A stretch of 51,602 bases of DNA from Shewanella profunda (lineage in GTDB: Bacteria > Pseudomonadota > Gammaproteobacteria > Enterobacterales > Shewanellaceae): positions 1 through 51,602 of the forward strand of contig NZ_JAKILG010000036.1 in the NCBI RefSeq assembly GCF_023283765.1, in the 5' to 3' direction. Positions 1 through 7,994 of the stretch are shown here, one piece after another (positions within the stretch are counted from its first letter, which is position 1; every line of letters starts with the position of its first letter). The notes beneath the pieces are model-generated. The model saw only the letters and a program-made list of their open reading frames with translations. It ran no database searches and had not been told where the DNA came from. Made by a program: the position numbers and the translations under genes.

Positions 1-205
1 CATCCAAAATTGGAATTTGACGCTATCACAGCTCTCAATCCATTTTGAGGGGCGCTTAGAAAACCATATCGATCTGTGAAATTAACCTGACACAGAATTA
101 TGAACAGCCTCCATAACCTAATTTGAACACCGTAATCATTGAACTAGACCCAAACCAAAAATGTCAAGCGTGCTGAATCACTCTTAAATTGTTTGTTTAG
201 CCGTT

Positions 206-1300
206 TTACTTCGATTGAACCATTGCCTTTTGAATACTAGCGCCGGAGGGTGTAAACAGTTCCAATGTTACATTGATGCCTTTATCTGATAAAAGACCAA
301 TATAAGGAAAGAACATTGGACCATTACTTTTGAATCCTTTTACCCCTCTCATACCAGTATCTTCGATGTTAATGGTCCAGCTGTTAAGTACTTTGTCTAT
401 ACCTATTAAGGTATAGCTATTTAAGGCAAGAACATTACCTAGCTGAGATAACAAAGTTTCTACTGTCAGTTCTAGAGAGGTGTCGAATTCAAAACTTCCT
501 AAAAAATCCATAAGCGGAAAATCAACACAAATCTTCAATAAGGCTTGAATGGTATCGAAATCAACCATCAATGTTTCGAGCTCATTGAAAGTAAGTTCTA
601 CTGTATTATTGTTTCCATATGTGCAGACTACTATATCCCTCGAGGCATCATAATGATAAGAAGAATGATGGCTAATATTGCGCCACTGACTCAGTGACAC
701 ATCCTTGAGGCTACCTTCTAAGGCCGAGCGCAACTCATTAATCTCTAGTAATTCTGAAACCGCCTTACCATTTGACACTTTTAGTTTCCGACCATAAAGC
801 ACAGAGTCTGGTACCTTAGTTAATACTTGATACATAAACTGAATATGTGGGAAGTGAACACTCTCTAAAGTATCTCCGAGCATTCGAAAGTACGCTCGTA
901 CCTTTAGTCTTGTTTGAGTTACTGATTCATGATTTTGAAGAAAGAATGCATCGTGATAATTTGCCAGCGAGTGATGAACTTTGGTATAGCACTCTTCAAC
1001 TATTGCGATCACTTCTTCTGGGTGTTGAAGCATTGCTGAACGAAAAGCTGAACAAAAATAATCTAGCGCTGATGTAAACCAAAGCGAATTAGACATTTTC
1101 AGAATTGTAGAAAGTTCATAGGCATGACTACCACTATCAACCATATGATCAACAGCAGTAGTGTTTTTTATGTACTTAGAGAACTCGCTTGCTACTAGCA
1201 ATTTGAAGTCTTTATCACTCATACATTGTCGAATACCCTTTAAATAGTCGACTTCATCACCACTAACTTTAACTATTATTTCTGATTGTTCTGTAAACAC
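206..1300 (-). CDS. Hypothetical protein with a HEPN-like RNxxxH motif
   Basis: This is a 364-residue protein that I do not recognise as a whole. It starts with GTG at 1300, preceded by a weak AGGT about ten bases upstream. It has no signal peptide or membrane segment. The N-terminal 170 residues look helical. Around residues 206-217 there is WRNISHHSSYHY, in which R207 and H212 match the R-x4-H signature of HEPN domains, found in RNases of abortive-infection and toxin systems. The C-terminal third looks more strand-rich. No partner gene (for example a nucleotidyltransferase antitoxin) is visible; the next gene lies beyond a structured non-coding segment. The position at an accessory edge fits a defence or mobile-island gene, but the HEPN assignment rests on one short motif and is tentative. 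Confidence 0.6.
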   Translation of the reverse strand: MFTEQSEIIVKVSGDEVDYLKGIRQCMSDKDFKLLVASEFSKYIKNTTAVDHMVDSGSHAYELSTILKMSNSLWFTSALDYFCSAFRSAMLQHPEEVIAIVEECYTKVHHSLANYHDAFFLQNHESVTQTRLKVRAYFRMLGDTLESVHFPHIQFMYQVLTKVPDSVLYGRKLKVSNGKAVSELLEINELRSALEGSLKDVSLSQWRNISHHSSYHYDASRDIVVCTYGNNNTVELTFNELETLMVDFDTIQALLKICVDFPLMDFLGSFEFDTSLELTVETLLSQLGNVLALNSYTLIGIDKVLNSWTINIEDTGMRGVKGFKSNGPMFFPYIGLLSDKGINVTLELFTPSGASIQKAMVQSK

Positions 1301-1499
1301 TATCGCTACCTATTAAATGGATGAAACGGCTAACGTCTTAGTATTTATGCGCTGTGCTGTTTGCAGGGCATAAATCGCTTGTTTACTAAATCTCAAATAT
1401 GGCCGCTGCCACATCCATGTCAATTGGTATAAATGATGCTATAGGAATTTGCTTTTTTGCGGTAGCGGTTTTTTATACAGTTTTATGGGTAATCACTTG

Positions 1500-1810
1500 A
1501 TATCGTTTTACCTTTCTCGTTCTTTCACGCTTATTTTTGCTGATGAATCGCTATCTAACGACTCAAAACTCCAAGGAATACACCTCCCCTCGGAGTTGCC
1601 GCAGGGCGAATAGACAAATTGCGTGAGTTCGGTCATGGATGACCGACTAGCTTTCGCAGGTGCAGGGACGCATCCTTCGGAAGCGATAGCAAATTTGTCA
1701 ATGAGCACAAGGGGCTTTCAACTCCGTTGGGGGCGTCTTGGAGCATCCAAGGAGGATAGGACGAGCAGTCCTCCTTGGTCGGGTGTGGGGTGAAGCCCCA
1801 CGACTTTTAC
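1500..1810. repeat. Hairpin-rich non-coding segment with CATGGA-loop palindrome
   Basis: No convincing gene lies between 1301 and 1933. Several inverted repeats are packed in the right half. TCGGTCA and TGACCGA flank TGGA at 1629-1646. CCAAGGAGGA pairs with TCCTCCTTGG across a 12-base loop at 1747-1778. GTGGGG pairs with CCCCAC at 1785-1801. The segment is more GC-rich than its flanks. A related CATGGA-centred hairpin pair occurs at 29031-29070, so this is probably a dispersed structured repeat or the remnant of a mobile element. A 66-codon minus-strand reading frame inside it (1508-1708) looks accidental. Confidence 0.45.
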
Positions 1811-1933
1811 TTTGATTAAAAAATTAAAATGAAGTTTTGAAAGCTTAACGTTGATATTCCTCGTACTCGCTAGAACTATATAAAAACTAAATTTTAGTAA
1901 AAATGGAGTTTATTACACTTTGCTTGACTTCGC

Positions 1934-2329
1934 TTACCTAGTACAGGCGGGTAGATATTCTGATAACTCAAGCAGGTTACAATCGGGGTCGCGGATATAG
2001 ACAGAGTTTATTCGGCCTGTGGCGCCGGTGCGTAAAATGGGGCCTTCAATAATCTCAATATGAAGCGCGTTTAAATGCGCGACCGCTTCTTCAATGTTGT
2101 GGCTGACCACAAAGCACAGATCAGCGCTACCGGGCGTTGCTAGGGCAGCTTTAGGTTCAAATTCGGCGCCCGCTTGGTGCAGGTTAATCTTTTGATCGCC
2201 AAAACTTAAGGCGATACGGCCGTTGCCAAATATTACTTTTTTCATTCCCAGTACGGTTTGATAAAAATCGATACTGACATCTATGTTTTTTACGGTGAGG
2301 ACCAAATGGTCTAAACGGGTCACGCGCAT
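1934..2329 (-). CDS. VOC (glyoxalase/bleomycin-resistance) family protein
   Basis: This 131-residue single-module vicinal-oxygen-chelate protein has the paired beta-alpha-beta-beta-beta pattern. Candidate metal ligands are His8 (RLDHLVL), His51 (INLHQ) and a late Glu in NLLELSEY, as in metal-dependent VOC enzymes. Such proteins act as dimers in the cytoplasm on small electrophilic or aromatic substrates. The substrate cannot be read from the sequence. A GAGGGAA ribosome binding site sits about seven bases before the ATG. It is divergent from the DUF502 gene to its right and has no operon partner. Confidence 0.85.
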   Translation of the reverse strand: MRVTRLDHLVLTVKNIDVSIDFYQTVLGMKKVIFGNGRIALSFGDQKINLHQAGAEFEPKAALATPGSADLCFVVSHNIEEAVAHLNALHIEIIEGPILRTGATGRINSVYIRDPDCNLLELSEYLPACTR

Positions 2330-2489
2330 GTGAGTTCCCTCAATTTGAGTTGATGTTATTTTTAGTCCGGCTGGTTTTCATACCCTACATCAAGTGCTGG
2401 TACAAGAGTGACTCTGTGGTAGCATTTGTGGAGTTTAGGGGCGTAAATGTTTTATGCCTTTTTTATCCCATAGATGAAATGAGATTGTA

Positions 2490-3095
2490 ATGAAGAAAAC
2501 CTTAGCCCGCGGCTTAATGAATTTACTACCTATGGCGCTAAGCCTCTGGTTGTTCTGGTCGTTATTTGTGTCTTTGGATGGTTTAGGGATTTTTATTTTA
2601 GAGTTGGTTGGGATTAATCAGCATTTTGTCGGTGTCGGTTTTATCTTAGTCGTGGCCTTAGTGTTTGTGGTTGGGCTACTGTTTTCGGTTAGCCCTATCG
2701 TATGGCTGTATGGCTGGATAGAGCGTCAGTTAATGCGTTTTCCTTTGTTTAAGTCTGTTTATGGCAGTATTCGCGATATTGCCTCCCTAATGAATCGTGA
2801 AGACAAAACAAATACCCAACAGACAGTGTTGGTTAAGCAAGCGAATGGTGGCTATGTGGTGGGATTTATTATGACGGATACACCGCCTCAACCCTTGCTA
2901 GATGCCTTACCAGAGGGCGATTGGGTGCCTGTGCTATTTCAATTAAGTTATCAAATGGCGGGGGTAACCAGTTTAGTTAAGCGGGATGATCTGATCCTTG
3001 TTGATTGGTCCTTTGAGGAGGCGATGCGTTTTAATCTAACGGCGGGAATTTCTCAAACACCTGCTACCCCGCAGATGACATCTAAGTCGGTCTAA
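2490..3095 (+). CDS. DUF502 family inner-membrane protein
   Basis: This 201-residue protein matches the DUF502 family. It has two N-terminal membrane segments (about residues 8-30 and 48-75) with the first ending near a Leu/Gly-rich turn. A cytoplasmic domain follows, containing the family pattern RFPLFKSVYGSIRD at about 84-97 and a GGYVVGFIMTD strand. The function of the family is not established. It is a single gene: divergent from the VOC gene on its left and closed by a strong rho-independent terminator on its right. The last 20 residues are polar and low in complexity. Confidence 0.85.
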   Translation: MKKTLARGLMNLLPMALSLWLFWSLFVSLDGLGIFILELVGINQHFVGVGFILVVALVFVVGLLFSVSPIVWLYGWIERQLMRFPLFKSVYGSIRDIASLMNREDKTNTQQTVLVKQANGGYVVGFIMTDTPPQPLLDALPEGDWVPVLFQLSYQMAGVTSLVKRDDLILVDWSFEEAMRFNLTAGISQTPATPQMTSKSV

Positions 3096-3149
3096 GTCTC
3101 ATTTTTAGGGTTAAATATCAAGTTTGTTGCATTTTGTGGTATAATTCTG

Positions 3150-3177
3150 TGGCGACTCGATGAGTCGCCATTTTTTA
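3150..3177 (+). terminator. Rho-independent terminator of the DUF502 gene
   Basis: The stem TGGCGACTCG / CGAGTCGCCA around a short loop is followed directly by six T residues. It lies 55 bases after the stop codon. Confidence 0.85.
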
Positions 3178-3286
3178 TGCTAATTATTCCAGCTTAAACT
3201 TAGCCTTAAACTATGGCATTGATGGGGACTTTAGCCTGCCTAATCTGTTTGTTCTATTTTCTGTCGAATAAAACAAGATAACGAGT

Positions 3287-3394
3287 ATGACATTACAAGG
3301 TATTGCGATAAGCGAATCCTTGTTATGCATTATTTGTTGTAGTGGCTATTACATCAGCACATGCTGTGGTGTTGGCGTCGCGATTATTCAATGA
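3287..3394 (+). CDS. Candidate 35-codon Cys-rich small ORF upstream of the BCCT gene
   Basis: The gap from 3096 to 3459 holds the terminator and then this short frame, which has an ATG, 35 codons and a TGA stop. The product would be hydrophobic with five Cys residues, including CIICCSG and STCCG, and could be a small membrane peptide. The ribosome binding site is weak. It ends 65 bases before the transporter start. It could equally be a chance frame or an unrelated leader. Confidence 0.15.
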   Translation: MTLQGIAISESLLCIICCSGYYISTCCGVGVAIIQ

Positions 3395-3459
3395 GTCCGG
3401 TTAGCTAAACGAGGATTAAGTTCGCTGAATAGGCAACTTGCTACAACAAGGGAATCTTA

Positions 3460-5436
3460 ATGTCGATTAAATCGAGTATCAACCCACCGGTATTTTATCC
3501 ATCGGTTTTTCTCATCACGTTAATGGTGATGGTTTGCGCAATATGGCCAACCGAGGCTAATGCCTTTTTTAAATCAATGCAGTCATGGATAGAGATTAAA
3601 GCGGGCTGGCTTTATATCTTGAGTGTGGCCATTTTTTTGATTTTTATCATTTTTGTGATGATGAGCCGTTTTGGCGATATTAAACTTGGCCCCGATCATT
3701 CAGTCCCGGATTACAGCTATAAGAGCTGGATTGCTATGTTGTTCTCGGCGGGAATGGGAATAGGCCTGATGTTTTTTGGGGTGGCCGAACCAGTAATGCA
3801 TTTTTTGGCGCCGCCAGATGCGACTCCCGAAAGCATTGCCGCTGCTAAAGAGGCGATGAAAATTACCTTCTTCCATTGGGGCATTCACGCTTGGGCCATT
3901 TATGGCGTGGTGGCGTTAAGTCTGGCCTATTTTTCCTATCGCCATAAGTTACCTTTATTACCGCGCAGTGCCTTATATCCATTGATTGGTGAGCGAATTT
4001 ATGGGCCTATCGGTCATACTGTCGATACCTTTGCCGTGCTCGGCACTATGTTTGGTGTGGCTACATCACTGGGGTTTGGGGTGTTGCAGGTCAATTCAGG
4101 ATTGAGTTATCTGTTTAAAGACTTGCCCAATAACACCATTGTGCAGGTGTCTCTCATCATAGGTATTACCTTATTGGCAACGCTTTCGGTGTTTTCAGGG
4201 CTCGACAAGGGGGTAAAACGCCTTAGTGAGCTTAACCTCGGTCTCGCTATTTTACTCCTGTGTATTGTGTTAATCCTCGGTCCTACTGTGATGTTATTGC
4301 AGGCCTTTGTGCAAAATACCGGCGGATATTTAAGTGATTTAGTGAATAAAACCTTCAATTTATATGCCTATCAACAGAAGGAAGATTGGCTTGGCGGTTG
4401 GACGCTACTCTACTGGGGGTGGTGGATTTCATGGTCGCCATTTGTCGGTACTTTTATCGCGCGGGTGAGCCGTGGTCGAACGATCCGTGAGTTTTTAATT
4501 GGTGTGTTATTTGTGCCTTCGGCGCTGACTTTCCTGTGGATGACGGTATTTGGTAACTCGGCTATCGACGCCATTATGCATAAAGGTGCAACTTACTTAG
4601 CCGATGCGGTAAATACCGATGTTTCCGTAGCGCTATTTGTGTTTTTTGAACATATGCCGTTTTCGACATTACTGTCGGGAATTGCGATTTGTTTAGTGGT
4701 GACTTTCTTTGTCACTTCATCGGACTCGGGCTCCTTAGTCATCGATAACTTGACCTCGGGAGGCGACAACAATGCGCCTGTGTGGCAACGAGTGTTTTGG
4801 GCATTACTCCAAGGCGTTGTCGCTTCTGTGTTGTTATTGGCGGGTGGCCTACAGGCATTGCAAACCGCGGCTATTGCCAGTGCTATGCCATTTTTAATTG
4901 TTATGTTATTGATGTGTCTTGGTTTATATAAAGCGCTAAAAAATGATTGGCTTAAGATCAACAGTGTGCAGATGCACAACACCAGCGTGCAGTACGCCAA
5001 AACCAATATCAGTTGGGAGGATCGTATTGAGGTGCTAGTGTCACATCCCACAGAGGAAGATGCGCGGGTCTTTATTAATAATGTGGCTACGCCCGCGCTA
5101 TCTAAAGTCTGTCAGCGTTTTATGAGCAAAGGTATAGTGGCCGATCTCGAATACATCGAAGGGAAAGTAAGGCTCGTTATCAGTAATGAAGTTAACTTGC
5201 CCTTTGTGTACGGCGTGCGTTTGCGCTGCTTTGAGATTCTGAACCCCATAGGTGAAGAGCTAGAGCTGGGGAATACTCTGTACTACCGTGCCGAAGTTTA
5301 CCTTGAGCAGGGTGGCCAACATTACGATGTGATGGGCTATACCGAAGAGCAAATTCTGGCGGATGTCGTTACTCAATACGAAAAATACTTGCACTACTTG
5401 CATCTTTCCAATGCTGATCAAGGTCATGTCACTTAA
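3460..5436 (+). CDS. BCCT family transporter (BetT-like)
   Basis: This 658-residue member of the betaine/carnitine/choline transporter family imports a quaternary-ammonium osmolyte across the inner membrane, driven by an ion gradient. Twelve membrane segments are visible up to about residue 500. The family signature GMGIGLMFFGVAEP is at 98-111, and the Trp-rich substrate box WTLLYWGWWISWSPF begins at 314, followed by RVSRGRTIREF. A soluble C-terminal domain of about 150 residues, as in E. coli BetT (about 677 residues), probably tunes activity to osmolarity. No betA or betB is nearby, so choline versus glycine betaine cannot be decided. The gene appears monocistronic; a terminator follows. 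Confidence 0.9.
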   Translation: MSIKSSINPPVFYPSVFLITLMVMVCAIWPTEANAFFKSMQSWIEIKAGWLYILSVAIFLIFIIFVMMSRFGDIKLGPDHSVPDYSYKSWIAMLFSAGMGIGLMFFGVAEPVMHFLAPPDATPESIAAAKEAMKITFFHWGIHAWAIYGVVALSLAYFSYRHKLPLLPRSALYPLIGERIYGPIGHTVDTFAVLGTMFGVATSLGFGVLQVNSGLSYLFKDLPNNTIVQVSLIIGITLLATLSVFSGLDKGVKRLSELNLGLAILLLCIVLILGPTVMLLQAFVQNTGGYLSDLVNKTFNLYAYQQKEDWLGGWTLLYWGWWISWSPFVGTFIARVSRGRTIREFLIGVLFVPSALTFLWMTVFGNSAIDAIMHKGATYLADAVNTDVSVALFVFFEHMPFSTLLSGIAICLVVTFFVTSSDSGSLVIDNLTSGGDNNAPVWQRVFWALLQGVVASVLLLAGGLQALQTAAIASAMPFLIVMLLMCLGLYKALKNDWLKINSVQMHNTSVQYAKTNISWEDRIEVLVSHPTEEDARVFINNVATPALSKVCQRFMSKGIVADLEYIEGKVRLVISNEVNLPFVYGVRLRCFEILNPIGEELELGNTLYYRAEVYLEQGGQHYDVMGYTEEQILADVVTQYEKYLHYLHLSNADQGHVT

Positions 5437-5505
5437 ATTATTTTATACCATTGAGTGCGAGGCTTTTAGTTACGTTGAGAGTCTTATGATTTGAAGCCTA
5501 TATTG

Positions 5506-5544
5506 CCCCAAGTGATAACTCAGATTATCCTTGGGGTAATTTTT
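5506..5544 (+). terminator. Rho-independent terminator after the BCCT gene
   Basis: CCCCAAG-T-GATAA pairs with TTATC-CTTGGGG around a CTCAGA loop, with one bulged base. The stem is followed by TAATTTTT. Confidence 0.8.
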
Positions 5545-5572
5545 GAGGTTTGTTTTAAGTTAGGGTGAGAGC

Positions 5573-5935
5573 ATGTCAGTTAATCAAGGTGAGAGTAAAT
5601 TAGATAAAGTATTAGCCGAGGCGCGGGAATACAAAGCCAAACGTGAGAGTGGTTACCGCGAGCAAGCGTTGAAACTTTATCCTTGGGTGTGTGGTCGCTG
5701 TACTCGAGAGTTTACCCCTAAAAATTTAAGTGAACTGACGGTACACCACAGGGATCATAACCACGATAACAATCCATCCGATGGTTCTAATTGGGAGTTA
5801 TTGTGTCTGTATTGCCATGATAACGAACATTCTCGCTTCGAAGAGCTGATCCGCTACGGTGGCACTACCGAGACCAAACAAGCGGCGGCGACCTATAATC
5901 CTTTCGCCGATTTAAAATCGATGATGAAAAAATAG
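5573..5935 (+). CDS. yajD: YajD-like HNH endonuclease family protein
   Basis: This 120-residue protein has the layout of E. coli YajD (115 residues). A Cys-x2-Cys zinc knuckle (VCGRC) near residue 39 is followed by the HNH core HHRDHNHDNNP, an Asn in SNWELLC and a second Cys-x2-Cys (CLYCHDNEH). HNH proteins cut or nick DNA, but the cellular role of YajD is unknown. The N-terminus is a charged helix. It is convergent with the DUF1289 gene, and the two share a terminator. Confidence 0.88.
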   Translation: MSVNQGESKLDKVLAEAREYKAKRESGYREQALKLYPWVCGRCTREFTPKNLSELTVHHRDHNHDNNPSDGSNWELLCLYCHDNEHSRFEELIRYGGTTETKQAAATYNPFADLKSMMKK

Positions 5936-5944
5936 TGACAAAAG

Positions 5945-5967
5945 GCCTGACATTGTCAGGCTTTTTT
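5945..5967. terminator. Shared bidirectional terminator between yajD and the DUF1289 gene
   Basis: GCCTGAC pairs with GTCAGGC around an ATT loop. Six T residues follow on the plus strand and a CCTTTTG run on the minus strand. The stop codon of the leftward gene (5956-5958) lies inside the hairpin. Confidence 0.8.
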
Positions 5968-6189
5968 CGCTAAACGTGCTTCAGTCTGCAACCATTTTTC
6001 TCGGCTTAAAATATGTTGATTTTCAGCGCCTTCAAACAATGTTTTACGGGCGGGAAGTTGCTGACAAATGGCTGCCTGTTGCGCTTCGCTGCTCGTACGC
6101 CAACTGACAATTTCATCGATATGTCGAAAGCAGCCTATGCAGTAGTCTTCGTCATTTAAACCGCAGCGTGCGACGCAAGGTGAAAGCAT
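5956..6189 (-). CDS. DUF1289 family small Cys-rich protein
   Basis: This 77-residue protein carries the family pattern: CVARC at residues 5-9, CIGCFRHIDEI at 17-27, then a Trp (SW) and a Gln/Ala-rich helix. The four Cys residues could bind zinc or an iron-sulphur cluster; the role is unknown. The ATG follows a GAGG box about seven bases upstream. Its 3' end lies within the terminator shared with yajD. Confidence 0.85.
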   Translation of the reverse strand: MLSPCVARCGLNDEDYCIGCFRHIDEIVSWRTSSEAQQAAICQQLPARKTLFEGAENQHILSREKWLQTEARLAKKA

Positions 6190-6350
6190 GTGTGTCCTCT
6201 TCAGAGTATTGCTGACCGCGGTTTGCAGTTAACAGTCAGGTTGAGTGCTTTTAACGGGCGCGATACTAACATTTTTTGTATTAAAGTCATTGGCTCGACA
6301 AGATGAAGTGAGCTTATGGCGAGACAAGTATTTTTTACACTGGGCATGAC

Positions 6351-7742
6351 GTGAACCAAGATAATCTGCATACAACACTCACTTATTCACAGAAGTTTAG
6401 CGAACTCAATCAGTTGCTTGAGCAGAGTGCTGCCCTCTGGCAAGTGCGTGCTTTTGAGGCCGAAAATTTACCTTGGTTAGTCGAGTTTCCACGCTTAGCC
6501 GAGGCGGTATGGGCCATTGCCGATGAAAAACTGGATCTGCTCGATGGGGATCAAGGCTTGTTAGTCGATGCCTTATCCCCCGCATTAAATCAAGATTTGA
6601 AGGTTTTAGGCCTAAAGTGGAATTTATCCCTATTAACGACATCAAATGCTGAACTTGTCAGTAATATTGACGCGAATAAACCAAATCATATCTCGACCAC
6701 TGGTTTATCTTTTGAGGATGAAGCCCATTTTTGCGCCCACATAAAGGGCCGTAAATGGGAGCAAATCCGCGCATTTGTGCAGCATTTACCTAGTCACCAT
6801 TTACCTGTGCTCGAATGGTGTGCGGGTAAGGGACATTTAGGCCGATTAATTGCTAAAGCACGCGGTGCCGAAGTGGTGAGTTTAGAATGGCAGGCAAAAC
6901 TCTGTGAAGAAGGCCAAGCCTTTGCTGATAAATGGCAATTATCTCAACGTTTTATTTGCGCCGATGCCTTTGCAATTGGTGTTGATGCTGTGTATCAAGG
7001 GCATCACTGTTTAGATGCCACAGCTTTAGCCAGTCCATTAGTCAATTCATTAGCTAATCCATTAGTCAATTTATTAGCCAATCCATTAGTTAATCCATTA
7101 ACAGCACAGCAGCAAGCGGTGGCGCTCCATGCCTGCGGTGATCTACATGTGCGTTTGTTAACCCTTGCGGCTGCGGCGGGCACTCGGGCGCTTGCCATTT
7201 CGCCCTGTTGTTATCATTTAATTCAGGCGAGCCATTATCAGCCCTTATCAAAGGTTGCAATGCAGAGTGCATTAACACTGACCCGCCATGATTTGCAGTT
7301 ACCACTGCAGCAGAGTGTTATCGCAAGCCCTAAACAACAGACGCTACGTCATCAAGAAATTGCGTGGCGTTTAGGGTTTGATGCGTTGCAGAGGCAATGT
7401 CGAAACGTGAATGAATATCTGCCGATCCCGTCGATAAAACAGAGTCAACTGAGTGGCAGTTTTGCCGATTTTTGCCTGTGGGCCGCGGCACAAAAATCGG
7501 TCGATTTGCCGCAAAATAATGATTTTGACCTTTGGCTTGATGTTGGGCGGCAAAGACAGCGATTGACAAGACGAATCGATTTAGTCGCGCATTTATTTCG
7601 CGCTGTGCTCGAACAATGGTTAATACTCGATCGCTGTTGTTTTTTGCAGGAGCACGGATACCAGGTTAGCGTGAGTGAATTTTGTGCAAACAGTGTGACA
7701 CCCAGAAATGCACTCATTTTGGCGTTAAAGCCGACTGATTAA
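6351..7742 (+). CDS. SAM-dependent methyltransferase domain protein
   Basis: This 463-residue protein begins with a GTG at 6351; the ribosome binding site is weak, so the start is moderately certain. The Rossmann motif I is VLEWCAGKGHLGRL, followed by VVSLEWQ (motif II), VALHACGDLH and ISPCCYH. These are typical of the methyltransferase family found as long proteins in Vibrio and Shewanella and related to TRMT13-like enzymes. The substrate is unknown, with tRNA or another RNA possible. Between motifs II and HACGD the gene has an in-frame 12-bp tandem repeat (7035-7106) giving Leu/Asn/Pro-rich tetrapeptides. This probably lies in a surface loop. No operon partner is seen. Confidence 0.8.
   Translation: MNQDNLHTTLTYSQKFSELNQLLEQSAALWQVRAFEAENLPWLVEFPRLAEAVWAIADEKLDLLDGDQGLLVDALSPALNQDLKVLGLKWNLSLLTTSNAELVSNIDANKPNHISTTGLSFEDEAHFCAHIKGRKWEQIRAFVQHLPSHHLPVLEWCAGKGHLGRLIAKARGAEVVSLEWQAKLCEEGQAFADKWQLSQRFICADAFAIGVDAVYQGHHCLDATALASPLVNSLANPLVNLLANPLVNPLTAQQQAVALHACGDLHVRLLTLAAAAGTRALAISPCCYHLIQASHYQPLSKVAMQSALTLTRHDLQLPLQQSVIASPKQQTLRHQEIAWRLGFDALQRQCRNVNEYLPIPSIKQSQLSGSFADFCLWAAAQKSVDLPQNNDFDLWLDVGRQRQRLTRRIDLVAHLFRAVLEQWLILDRCCFLQEHGYQVSVSEFCANSVTPRNALILALKPTD
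7035..7106 (+). repeat. 12-bp minisatellite inside the methyltransferase gene
   Basis: Five full copies and one degenerate copy of a unit near CCATTAGTCAAT lie head to tail, starting at 7035, 7047, 7059, 7071 and 7083, with the degenerate copy at 7095. Each copy is in frame and encodes P/S/L-L-V/A-N from residue 229 on. Copy-number change by slippage would keep the frame. Confidence 0.9.
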
Positions 7743-7994
7743 AAAATAGCGTCCAAAAGTAGACGGTACTCCAATGTTTTTTATGAACTATTTCTGTATT
7801 AGTCCATTTGAAACTAGTCTTAATGATGTTAACGCGCCCATGGTTATGCGTATCGCTGTGAGACAAGTCTTATACTGAGGATGGTTTTTTATTGAATCAT
7901 CGGGCTTTTCTTGTTCAAATGTCGCATTAATGACGAATAACAACTGAAAGCTGGCCCTCGGTCGGTGATTCTAGTGAGCGAATAAAACAGTTTC

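Noticed and set aside
1508..1708. 66-codon minus-strand reading frame in the hairpin segment
   Set aside because: It runs through palindromes with no ribosome binding site and no recognisable protein features; a shadow of structured DNA.
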